Below, one piece after another: positions 7,703 through 16,300 of a stretch of 64,000 nucleotides of DNA. The DNA is from CAZUYC01 sp964624475 (GTDB lineage Bacteria; Myxococcota_A; UBA9160; SMWR01). Each line of letters opens with the position of its first letter. Position 1 is the first letter of the stretch. The translations under genes and the position numbers were made by a program. Below the pieces are notes generated by a model. It was not told where the DNA came from, made no database searches, and saw only the letters and a list, made by a program, of their open reading frames with translations. The DNA lies in the NCBI GenBank assembly GCA_964624475.1, contig CAZUYC010000100.1, positions 1 through 64,000 on the forward strand, written 5' to 3'.

Positions 7703-10700
7703 ATGCGTCCTCTCGCCCGGTTCTCGGCGGCGCTTCTCGGCCTCTTCCTCGCCGCTGCGCCGGCGCGAGCCGACATCGACGTCGACCTGCCCGGCGACAT
7801 CGACGGGAACAACCGCGTCGATGCCGCGGATCTCCTTCGCCTCATGCGGCACGTCCGGGGGGATTCGGGCTACCTCCTCACGGGGGATGAGGTGACGGCC
7901 GCCGACATCGCGCCCGTCGTCGGGGGCGTCAGCACGCCCGATGGCGACGCCGACGTAGCGGATCTCGCCGTCCTCACGCGAGTGCTCGAGGGCGACATCG
8001 GACCGGCGGCTCCGCACCTCAACGAGCCGCCGACTTCCGGAAACCCAATCTCCGTCAGCGGCACGGCCGAGGCGGGGATGACGATCCACCTCTTCGTGAA
8101 TGGGGTGCAGCAGGTCGCGCCGAAAGTGAACCACCCGGGTGGCCTGTTTACGTTCAACGGCGTGGCGCTGCTTGCCGATGACAACGACCCGACAACTCCG
8201 AGCAATCCGATGTTTGCTGTGACCGTCAACAGCGGCCTGGCGAGCCGCCCCTCAAACGTGCGGTCGCGGGCTTTCGTGGGAGCGGAGGTCCGGTCGTTTG
8301 CGGCCAAGACCCTCGATGCGAGCGACGCGACGGGTCCGAACAACACGGTGGTCTGGACTCGCCTCAACCATCTCGGCGCACCGGTCCCTTTCACGTTCAC
8401 TGGCAACCTCACCGTCCCGACGGGATTCACGTTGATCGTCACGGAGGGGACGACGCTCCAGTTCGGTTCCACGGCTTCAACTCTGAAGGTCGACGGAGCC
8501 TTGATCGTGCAAGGTACGGCGAACAACCTTGCTCAGTTCAACGCGACGTCGGCGACATGGGTCGGAATCCTTGCGAACACGTCGACTCCCGTGCTGACCG
8601 TCGACCATGCCCAGATCAAGAAGGCGACTAATAGCATCAACGTCGACCGCTCCACAGCGACGATCAAGGTGACGAACTCGTGGATCTACGGCAGCTCCGC
8701 TGCCACCTATGGCATACGTCTGAACGACTTCAGTACAGCGTCGATTTCCGGCAACCACCTGCTTGGGCTGTTCGGCATCGCGATTTATTCCATAAGATCT
8801 CCCTCCATTACCGGCAATGAGCTCGATACCCAGATCCCGACGCCCGGCGCGCCCAGTGGAGACGGAATCCGATTGTCTGCCTTGGGAGGAACTACGTCCG
8901 CCGCGAACAAGCCCATTCTGACTGGGAACACGATCACGAAATTCGCTACCGGAATCCGGCTGGTAACTTCTTTGTACCAGGGAACGCCGGGAGCGTATAT
9001 CTGGCCCGCGCCCAGGATCAACGACAACACGTTCTTCTCGAACAGCACCAATCTCGAGGTGGGAACTGGCAATAATGCCGCGGACCCGTTGGTGATCAAC
9101 GCGGAGAACAACGACTGGGGTGTGTTCGCAGTCAACGAGATCAACTCGAAGTTGGCGCACCGGCTCAATAATCCGACGCCCGCCAACCCGCGCCCGCTCG
9201 TCGACTTCGCTCCGTTCGAGGACGCCAACGGTGCGTTGGTCACCACGTACGTCCTAGGGCACGTCTCGCAGTATTCCCTCGCAGCAGGCGAGACCCCCTA
9301 CACCGCGGTGGGACCGATCGTCTTTCCGGAGACCGCCTTCTACTTGAGCACACCGCCCAGTCCCGACAGCGGGCAGATCCCTCCGGGAGTCACGATCGAA
9401 ATGGACCCCGGCTACGGGATAGACGCCTACGGGATGTTGCGAATCGGCCAGGTGGGAGGAGCCCCGGTCACGCTCTGCGCGCCACCCTGCGACGGTATCA
9501 ACTTCGCTCCGGGCGCCTGGCCTGGGATCACGATTCATGGCGACTCGACCGCCGACTCGAGCTTCATCCGCAACGCGTCGATCTCCGATGCCGCGCGCGC
9601 GGTCGATGTGGATGGCGCCAGCTCCGTGACCGTCACGGACTCCACGGTCCGCCACTTCAGCGAGTTCGGGATTCGTTTCACCGACGTGTCGCTTTCGACC
9701 CCCCCCAGTCAGATTCTCCGCAACACCGTCGACGGAGGGGCCGATTCCGGCGAACCGGCGGGCACCGGAATCGCGATCGTGGACTCCGACGTCGAGCTGA
9801 ACGCCAACACTGTGCAGAACAGCCTGGCGGGGGTTCACGTGCAGGGGGCGTCGGATCCGCAGATCGGAAGCGCGTCGTCCACCACCTTCCCCGACAACAC
9901 GATCAGCGCGAACACCTGGGGAGTGTGGCTCGAGGCCACGGCGTCTGGGCAGCCCAACCCCGTGTTGACCCGCAACTCCATCGCCGGAAACAACCGGGTG
10001 CCCGACCCGAGCGCGAGCCCGCCCTTGCGCCCTCCCGCCAACCTCCGGATCTCCGGTTACCCCGAGGGCACGAGCGTGCAGGTCTTCGCGCAAGAGAACT
10101 ACTGGGGTATCGACCCTTCGGATCCACCCGATCCCACGGCGGACGAGGAAGCCGTGCTCGCGACGATCGCACAGGACAACCCTCAGAACCCGGTGGTAGT
10201 CGACGTCACCGAGTTTACGGATTCGGACGGCGTCATCTTCGGCGGCTCGCAGGTGCTGAGCTCCGTCTTCACGAGCATTTCCAGCACCGCGGACGTGATC
10301 AAGCCGACCGTCGGTAGCCCGAGCTTCGTCGACATCCTGTTCACGACGCTCGTCACGGGCACGGTGGACCTGCGTATCTGCCCGGAGCTCAACATCGCCT
10401 GCGAATCGGTGGATGCCGTCTGGAGCAAGCAGATCCCGAACCTCACAGCAGCTGCCTACAGCGAGCGCTGGGACGGCAAGGACCAGGCCGGAGACTTCGT
10501 CCCCGACGAGGCCTACGTCTACGTGCTCACGCTCAACGGCGGAACGCGCCCACGCGACCGCTACGACCCGCCCCGCAACGTCTTCGATCCTGTCCAGAAT
10601 CCGAACGGCGTCGGCATGGACGCTCCCGTCGCGACCACCGACGAAAATGATCCAGACTACCCGCTGCTGGCCTTCAACGCCTTCGAGAACGACTTCCTCA

Positions 10701-11377
10701 AGGTGAACTACCACCTTCGAGGAGACCCGAGCCGGGCCAAGACCCAGATCCGGCCGACCGAGCCGGAGGATCCGTCCACACCCTGGTTCTACCTCGGGTC
10801 GAGCGACGGCATCCCCATCGACACGCCGAACGCGACATCGAACGTGCCACTGCTCGCAGTCTGGGACGGGCGGAATCCAGCCGGTGAGCTGCTCAGCCAG
10901 TTCCGGCGCATCAACTTTCCCGTCCCACCGCGGCTCAAGCCGAACTTCGTCATCGTAGAGAGGACGCGCCCCAAGATCCGCGGCCCCGAGCTCGGGCTCG
11001 ACAATAGCTTCGACGAAGTCGAGGTCCGCCCCGATCCCTTCCGCGTCACCCACAGCTACGACCAGGTTCTCGGCTTCAAGTACTGCATCGACCAGAGCAC
11101 CCTCGTCACGATCAAGGTGCTTCGTCCAGGAACGAGCGATCCCGACAACCCGGCGAACGTGGTGGCGACGCTCCTTGCCGAGAACACGCTTCTCTCTGGC
11201 ATCGCGAGCTGCACGCCGGCGAACGCGTACTCGATTCCGGCGTGGGATGGGCGCGACTCTAGCGGGAAGGTCGCAGCCACGGTGGACGGCGTCTACACGC
11301 TCGCGATCGACGCGCGGAACCCGCTGCAGAGCAATCTGCGCACCATCTACCGCGGCGTACTGCAGCTGCGGCGGTAG
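7703..11377 (+). CDS. Secreted dockerin / parallel beta-helix / FlgD-Ig surface protein
   Basis: A giant exported protein (1224 residues from ATG 7703; an ATG at 7673 adds ten). The signal is MRPLARFSAALLGLFLAAAPARA. Residues about 25-105 form a dockerin-like pair of calcium loops (DIDGNNRVDAADLLRLMRHVRGD and DGDADVADLAVLTRVLEGD). The middle, about 200-850, is full of right-handed parallel beta-helix rungs (SISGNHLLG, SITGNELDT, LTGNTITKF, VTDSTVRHF, ILRNTVDGG, ELNANTVQNS). The C-terminal third carries repeated FlgD-Ig signatures (ERWDGKDQAGDFVPDEAYVYVL, VWDGRNPAGELL, AWDGRDSSGKV-DGVYTL). It heads the Rhs cluster. Likely roles are surface adhesion or glycan binding. The helix-coding part, about 8.05-9.25 kb, looks less GC-rich than its flanks. 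Confidence 0.75.
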   Translation: MRPLARFSAALLGLFLAAAPARADIDVDLPGDIDGNNRVDAADLLRLMRHVRGDSGYLLTGDEVTAADIAPVVGGVSTPDGDADVADLAVLTRVLEGDIGPAAPHLNEPPTSGNPISVSGTAEAGMTIHLFVNGVQQVAPKVNHPGGLFTFNGVALLADDNDPTTPSNPMFAVTVNSGLASRPSNVRSRAFVGAEVRSFAAKTLDASDATGPNNTVVWTRLNHLGAPVPFTFTGNLTVPTGFTLIVTEGTTLQFGSTASTLKVDGALIVQGTANNLAQFNATSATWVGILANTSTPVLTVDHAQIKKATNSINVDRSTATIKVTNSWIYGSSAATYGIRLNDFSTASISGNHLLGLFGIAIYSIRSPSITGNELDTQIPTPGAPSGDGIRLSALGGTTSAANKPILTGNTITKFATGIRLVTSLYQGTPGAYIWPAPRINDNTFFSNSTNLEVGTGNNAADPLVINAENNDWGVFAVNEINSKLAHRLNNPTPANPRPLVDFAPFEDANGALVTTYVLGHVSQYSLAAGETPYTAVGPIVFPETAFYLSTPPSPDSGQIPPGVTIEMDPGYGIDAYGMLRIGQVGGAPVTLCAPPCDGINFAPGAWPGITIHGDSTADSSFIRNASISDAARAVDVDGASSVTVTDSTVRHFSEFGIRFTDVSLSTPPSQILRNTVDGGADSGEPAGTGIAIVDSDVELNANTVQNSLAGVHVQGASDPQIGSASSTTFPDNTISANTWGVWLEATASGQPNPVLTRNSIAGNNRVPDPSASPPLRPPANLRISGYPEGTSVQVFAQENYWGIDPSDPPDPTADEEAVLATIAQDNPQNPVVVDVTEFTDSDGVIFGGSQVLSSVFTSISSTADVIKPTVGSPSFVDILFTTLVTGTVDLRICPELNIACESVDAVWSKQIPNLTAAAYSERWDGKDQAGDFVPDEAYVYVLTLNGGTRPRDRYDPPRNVFDPVQNPNGVGMDAPVATTDENDPDYPLLAFNAFENDFLKVNYHLRGDPSRAKTQIRPTEPEDPSTPWFYLGSSDGIPIDTPNATSNVPLLAVWDGRNPAGELLSQFRRINFPVPPRLKPNFVIVERTRPKIRGPELGLDNSFDEVEVRPDPFRVTHSYDQVLGFKYCIDQSTLVTIKVLRPGTSDPDNPANVVATLLAENTLLSGIASCTPANAYSIPAWDGRDSSGKVAATVDGVYTLAIDARNPLQSNLRTIYRGVLQLRR

Positions 11378-11389
11378 AGGCGTCGGACT

Positions 11390-12274
11390 GTGGGAAGCAG
11401 AGTAAAGAGGCTTGCTGCCACGATCGCCGTTGTCGCGGTCGGGGGACCGGCGGTCGCTGCGCAGGACGAGGGGCGAATCGCCTATCTCGCCCTGACGGAG
11501 GGGCTCTGGCAGGTGTGGACGGTCGTGCCCCGAGAGTGGCAGCCGAGACAGGTGACCCGATCCGCCTACGACAAGGCGAGCTCCTCTTGGTTCCCGGATG
11601 GAAGGTCGCTTCTGCTGACCTCGCTCGATGGTCGGCTGTTTCGTGTCGAACGGGATACGGGAGTCGAGCGCGAGATCTCGCTCCCGGTGACCGGGGTGAG
11701 CGATTCCGTCGTTTCTCCGGACGGTGCGTTGATCGCCTTCTCCTTCAGCGCCGGTGGGAGCATCGATGCCAACGAGATCTGGACGGTGCGGATCGACGGC
11801 ACCGAGATGCGACGCCGTACCGACCTCCCCCGCTATCAGCATCAGCCTCGCTGGAGCGCGGACGGCAGCTGGCTCTACTTCCTCTCGGCCGGCGTGGCGC
11901 AGGACCACGAAGTGTGGCGGGTTTCCCTCCGCACCAGAGTCCTGGAGAAGCTCACGGTCGGTGGGCTCTACCACTTCGAGCTCGCGCTGGCCCCGGATGG
12001 TCAGCTCGCCTATTCGAGCAATCGCTCGGGCGACTACGAAGTCTACGCGCAGGAACCGGGGCGTGACCCCCGGCGACTCACCGATCATCCCGGGCTGGAC
12101 GGCCACCCCGCGTGGTCGCCGGACGGCCGTGAGATCGTCTTCCACTCCACGCGCTCCGGTTCGCTCGGTCTCTGGGAGATCCCGGCGAGCGGAGGCGAGG
12201 CGGTCGCCCGGGTCGAGCCGCCGGGGGGTGCTCGGAACCCGGTCTGGTGGCACTCTCCTCGAGGTCCGCGGTGA
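11390..12274 (+). CDS. TolB-like beta-propeller exported protein
   Basis: A 294-residue protein from GTG 11390 with a signal peptide (LAATIAVVAVGGPAVAA). The body is a run of TolB/PD40 propeller blades: KASSSWFPDGRSLLLTS, SDSVVSPDGALIAFSF, HQPRWSADGSWLYFLS, FELALAPDGQLAYSSNRSGDYEVYA and GHPAWSPDGREIVFHSTRSG, each with the WSPDG-x-I-F pattern. The classical TolB N-terminal domain is missing and no tol/pal genes are nearby, so it is a cluster-specific propeller rather than the housekeeping TolB. It starts 12 bases after the beta-helix gene and overlaps the next gene by 4 bases (GTGA). A scaffold or partner for the neighbouring surface proteins is the plausible role. Confidence 0.8.
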   Translation: MGSRVKRLAATIAVVAVGGPAVAAQDEGRIAYLALTEGLWQVWTVVPREWQPRQVTRSAYDKASSSWFPDGRSLLLTSLDGRLFRVERDTGVEREISLPVTGVSDSVVSPDGALIAFSFSAGGSIDANEIWTVRIDGTEMRRRTDLPRYQHQPRWSADGSWLYFLSAGVAQDHEVWRVSLRTRVLEKLTVGGLYHFELALAPDGQLAYSSNRSGDYEVYAQEPGRDPRRLTDHPGLDGHPAWSPDGREIVFHSTRSGSLGLWEIPASGGEAVARVEPPGGARNPVWWHSPRGPR

Positions 12275-13380
12275 TCAGGGCGGTGACTCTTCTATCACTC
12301 CTCGTTGGCCTTCCGTCGCTGGTCGCGGCGGATTTTTCGGTGAGCGAGGTGTACCACGAGCCCGTGGCGTTCGATCCGCGGGTCGGGCAGTCGGTGACCG
12401 TCGGGTATCGTCTCTCCGCTCCGGCGCGTGCTGCGCTCAACGTCTTCGACGGGCGCGATCTTCGGGTACGACGAATCGAGTCGGAGCGCGTGCTCCCCGC
12501 AGGAGATCACCGATTCGTCTGGGACGGGCGCGACCACACCGGCGACGTGGTGCCCGCGGAAGCCTATGTGTACACCGTCGAGGCAACGGAAGAGTCTGGA
12601 ACCTCGCTCGTTTGGGATCTCGCCGACGCGACTGGGGGCGAGTCGATTCCGATCGAGAGCCTGCGCTGGGACCCGGCGGCCGCGCGCGTCACCTATTCCG
12701 TGGCGCAGCCGTCGCGCGTGAGGATCCGAATCGGCCTCGCGAGCGAGGGTCCGCTCCTGCGCACCCTCCTCGACTGGGTCGCCCGCGGGCCAGGGCCGCA
12801 TTCCGAGGCGTGGGATGGCATGGACGGGTCGGACGTGATCGATCTGGCGAAGCACCCCTCGCTCGATCTGGTAGGCGAGGCCTTTTCGCTGCCGCGAAGC
12901 GCCATCCTGGTGGGTCGCGAGCCGAGCCGAGTCGCATTCGTCGCGAACCTTCAGGAGCCCCGTGTCGAGCGGCGTCGCTCGCGCCTGCGCAGCCCCCGAA
13001 TGTTCGACTACGCGGCGCAACCCATCGAGAAGCGGCGCGACTTTCCGGTGCACCTGGAGCTGCCTTCCGGAATCGAGCGGGGTCAGGATGGGCTGGTGGT
13101 CGTGCGCGGCCCTCTCGCCGTGCGCGTGACGCTCGAGGCGGGAGACTTCGAGCGTGTGGTGGCGGAGCGTTTCGAGGTCTCCTTCTTTCTCGATGGTCGC
13201 TTCGTGTGGGAGAACGAGGTGGGGTTCCTCCCGATGAGCTGGGTCTGGGACCCGCGCGGGAGCAATCCGGGAACCCACTATCTGACGGCGAATATCCGCG
13301 GCTACGACGGCCACTTCGGGGCGGCGACGGTGCGCGTGGAGGTGAAGCCGGAGGCGGGCGCGGCGGGAGGTCGGCGATGA
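12271..13380 (+). CDS. FlgD-Ig-like exported protein of the Rhs cluster
   Basis: The start chosen is GTG 12271, which overlaps the TolB-like TGA (GTGA) and follows GAGG by six bases. It gives a clean signal peptide (MIRAVTLLSLLVGLPSLVAADF) and a 369-residue protein; a GTG at 12247 is also in frame. The N-terminal domain has the FlgD-Ig hallmark VFDGRDLRVRRIESERVLPAGDHRFVWDGRDHTGDVVPAEAYVYTVEA. A second, degenerate copy lies around VRIRIGLASEGPLLRTLLDW-EAWDGMDGSDVIDL. The remaining 180 residues are beta-rich and unfamiliar. It overlaps the Rhs gene by ATGA, so it is made with the Rhs protein and with the beta-helix protein that shares its FlgD-Ig fold. Confidence 0.75.
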   Translation: MIRAVTLLSLLVGLPSLVAADFSVSEVYHEPVAFDPRVGQSVTVGYRLSAPARAALNVFDGRDLRVRRIESERVLPAGDHRFVWDGRDHTGDVVPAEAYVYTVEATEESGTSLVWDLADATGGESIPIESLRWDPAAARVTYSVAQPSRVRIRIGLASEGPLLRTLLDWVARGPGPHSEAWDGMDGSDVIDLAKHPSLDLVGEAFSLPRSAILVGREPSRVAFVANLQEPRVERRRSRLRSPRMFDYAAQPIEKRRDFPVHLELPSGIERGQDGLVVVRGPLAVRVTLEAGDFERVVAERFEVSFFLDGRFVWENEVGFLPMSWVWDPRGSNPGTHYLTANIRGYDGHFGAATVRVEVKPEAGAAGGRR

Positions 13381-16300
13381 GACCCGCGCGATCGCAATGG
13401 TTCGCGACGGGGCTCGCGCTGGTGCTGGGAGCGCTGGTGGCTCCGACCGCATGGGCGCACGACTTCAGCACGTTCCCGCCGATGGGGAGCGCACCGGGGG
13501 CAGACCCGACCAACCCGGCGTGCGACGAGGAGGGAGGCGCCTACACGGACGCCTCGGACGACGGGGGCCCCGGGTCCGGGGGGTCGCTCACCAATCCGAC
13601 GGAGCCGGTGAGCCCGGTCTCGGGCAACTGGGTCTACCGGCACGTGGATCTCGAGGTGCCGGGGGTCTTCCCGATCCGGCTGGTGCGCCGCTACGACTCG
13701 CAGTCGAGCTATCACTCGGCCCTGGGGTCGGGCTGGGCCTTCACGCACGATCTGGCGCTCTTCGAGTACACGGACAACTCGGTGGTGATCCGCAACACCT
13801 GCGGTCAGCGCCACCGCTATCTCTTCAGCGGCGCGAACTCCTACGCGCTGGAGAGTCCCTCGCCGGCCTGGCGCCACACGCTCGAGCGAGACCTGCTCTC
13901 GGGCGAGTTCACGCTGCGCTCGCCCGAGGGGCGCGAGTGGCGCTTCGACACCTTGGGGCGGCTGACCGGGATCCGGGACCCCCAGGGCAACGAGCTCGGC
14001 CTCGCCTACAGCGCGCAGAAGCTGCCGATCACCGGGACCTCGATCCACTCGATCCAGCCCGAGCTGCCGCTCACGGTCACCTCGCAGTACCGGCTCGAGC
14101 GCATCGACGAGCTCCTCGGCGACTGCGTGGCCCAGGGCGAGTGCCGCTCCGTGACCTTCGCGTACGACCTGCTCACGGGTCTGCTCAGCTCGGCCACGAG
14201 CCACGACGGGCGCACGGTCGTCTACGGCCACGACGCGACCCACGGCAACCTCACCACGGTGACGCTCCTGGACGGGACGCTCCAGACCTTCGGCTACGGC
14301 GACGGGATCTCGCCGGACGAGACCGACCCCCCGCTCCACGACTCGAAGAAGAACCACCTCGTGACCTCGGTCCAGGAAGGCCAGAGCATGACCACCGTGG
14401 TCAACACCTACGCCACGGCCGCGGGGCTGGCCTACTACCGGGTGACGCAGCAGACGATGGGAGGCCAGACCGTCGGCTTCAACTACGCGCCTGTGGCCAC
14501 CGATCTCAACCACGCGTCGGACTTCATCCTGGGCAGCGATCCGAGCCAGAGCTGCGCGACGGCCGGGCTGCGCTGCACGTTGCTCACGCACACGATCACG
14601 GCAACGGGCCAGCCCGCCGTGACGGCCAAGACCCTGTACAAGTTCGACGCCACGGGCCACGTGATCGACCGGATCGACGCGCTGGGCCATCAGACGCTCT
14701 CCGTCTACGAGACGACGCGGCCGTTCCTGGACGAGATCCGGGTCTACGAGAACACGAGCGGGAACCCTTCGGCCCCGACCCGGGTGCTCTTGCGGACGAT
14801 CGCCCTCGACTACGACCTCCCGGCGGGGGACCTGGTGCAGCGCGTGGTGACGGTGGCCACGGCCGCCGGAGGCAGCGAGACGATCACGGAGGCGTGGGCC
14901 TACGACGCCGGCTGGGTGCAGGAGCACACCCGGGTCTCGAGCGCCGATCCGGAGGTCTTCCAGACGAAGTTCAGCTTCGAGCGCAACGGCCTCGCGCCGG
15001 GGGAGGGCGGCTACGACCCGGCCGACCCGATCACGAACCTCCACGAGATCCAGCGCTTCCACTTCGACGGGACGACGGCCGAGACGACCACCCTCGACTA
15101 CAACGCGCACGGGAGGCTCTCCCGAGTGGAGCTCCCGGACGGCCACGCGATGGCCTGGAGCTACTACGGTCCTGGAGACAACGCGGGGGCTCTGATCAAG
15201 GACGGCCTGGTCTCGCAGGTCCACCACGAGACGAGCGGAGGTGGGGTCGACGGTCATCTCCAGACGGACTTCGACTACCTCGACCCGAGCCGGCAGGGCC
15301 GCGTGACGAAGGTCACCGACGCGCGGGGCTACGAGACGCTGCTCGGCTGGGACGCAGGCGGCCGGCTCACGGAGGTCCAGAACCCGCTCGGAGAGACGAC
15401 GCTGCTCGGCTACGGAGGCCCGACGGCGGGCAGCCCCGGGCGCTTCCTGGTGCGGCTCGAGCGTGGGCGCGTGGGGAGCCAGGAGGGCGACGTCACGGCC
15501 TTCAGCTACAACGGCCGGGGCTTCCTCACGGCGGTCCGGCGCAAGACGGGCGGGAGCGGCGGGAGCGAGACCTTCGCGAGCACGACCTTCACGCTCAACA
15601 GCGCCGGGCGGCGGCTCAAGGCGACGGATGCTGCGGGTCGCGACCTCACGAACACCTACGATCGGCTCGGGCGCTGGATCAGCACCACCGACGAGGCTCC
15701 GCACACGACGAGCTTCGGCTACGACGCCGTGGGCAATCTCACCCGGGTGACGGACGGAGCGAACTTTGTGCGCCGCTTCGTCTACGATGCCCTCGATCGC
15801 CTGATCGAGCTTCAAGAGATCGACCTCGATGGCAGCACCGACGCGATCACGGAGTTCGCGTACGACGCGGCGGGGAACCTCACGGGGATCCAGGATCCGG
15901 AGCTCCACACGACCAGCTATCAGTACGATGGCCTCTCGCGGCTGCGCTTCGTGACGCGGCCGCTCGGGCAAGAGGTCGAGTACCGCTACGACCTGCGGGG
16001 ACGGCTGGCGCGGTTGATCAATGGGCGGGGCCAGGCGCTCAACTACGCCTACGCGAGCTGGGGGCCGCTCGAGCGCGTGGAGCACTTTGCGAGCGACGCG
16101 GCGGCGGAGGCGGGGACGCCGATCGACCGCGCGATCGAATACGGCTACGACGTCTCGGGAAACCTTGAGAGGGTCGCAGATAGCGCGATCGACGGCGACC
16201 CGGGCGAGCCCGGCGTCGTCTACGCAGCCGTCTCCCCCGACCCCACGGCGAACCCGCCGCCGCCCCCCTATGACGCGCTCAACCGCCTGCGGCGGCTCGA

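Noticed and set aside
9254..12253. 999-residue open frame antisense to the beta-helix and TolB-like genes
   Set aside because: It spans two well-supported plus-strand genes and shows no family motif. It is a codon-bias artefact.
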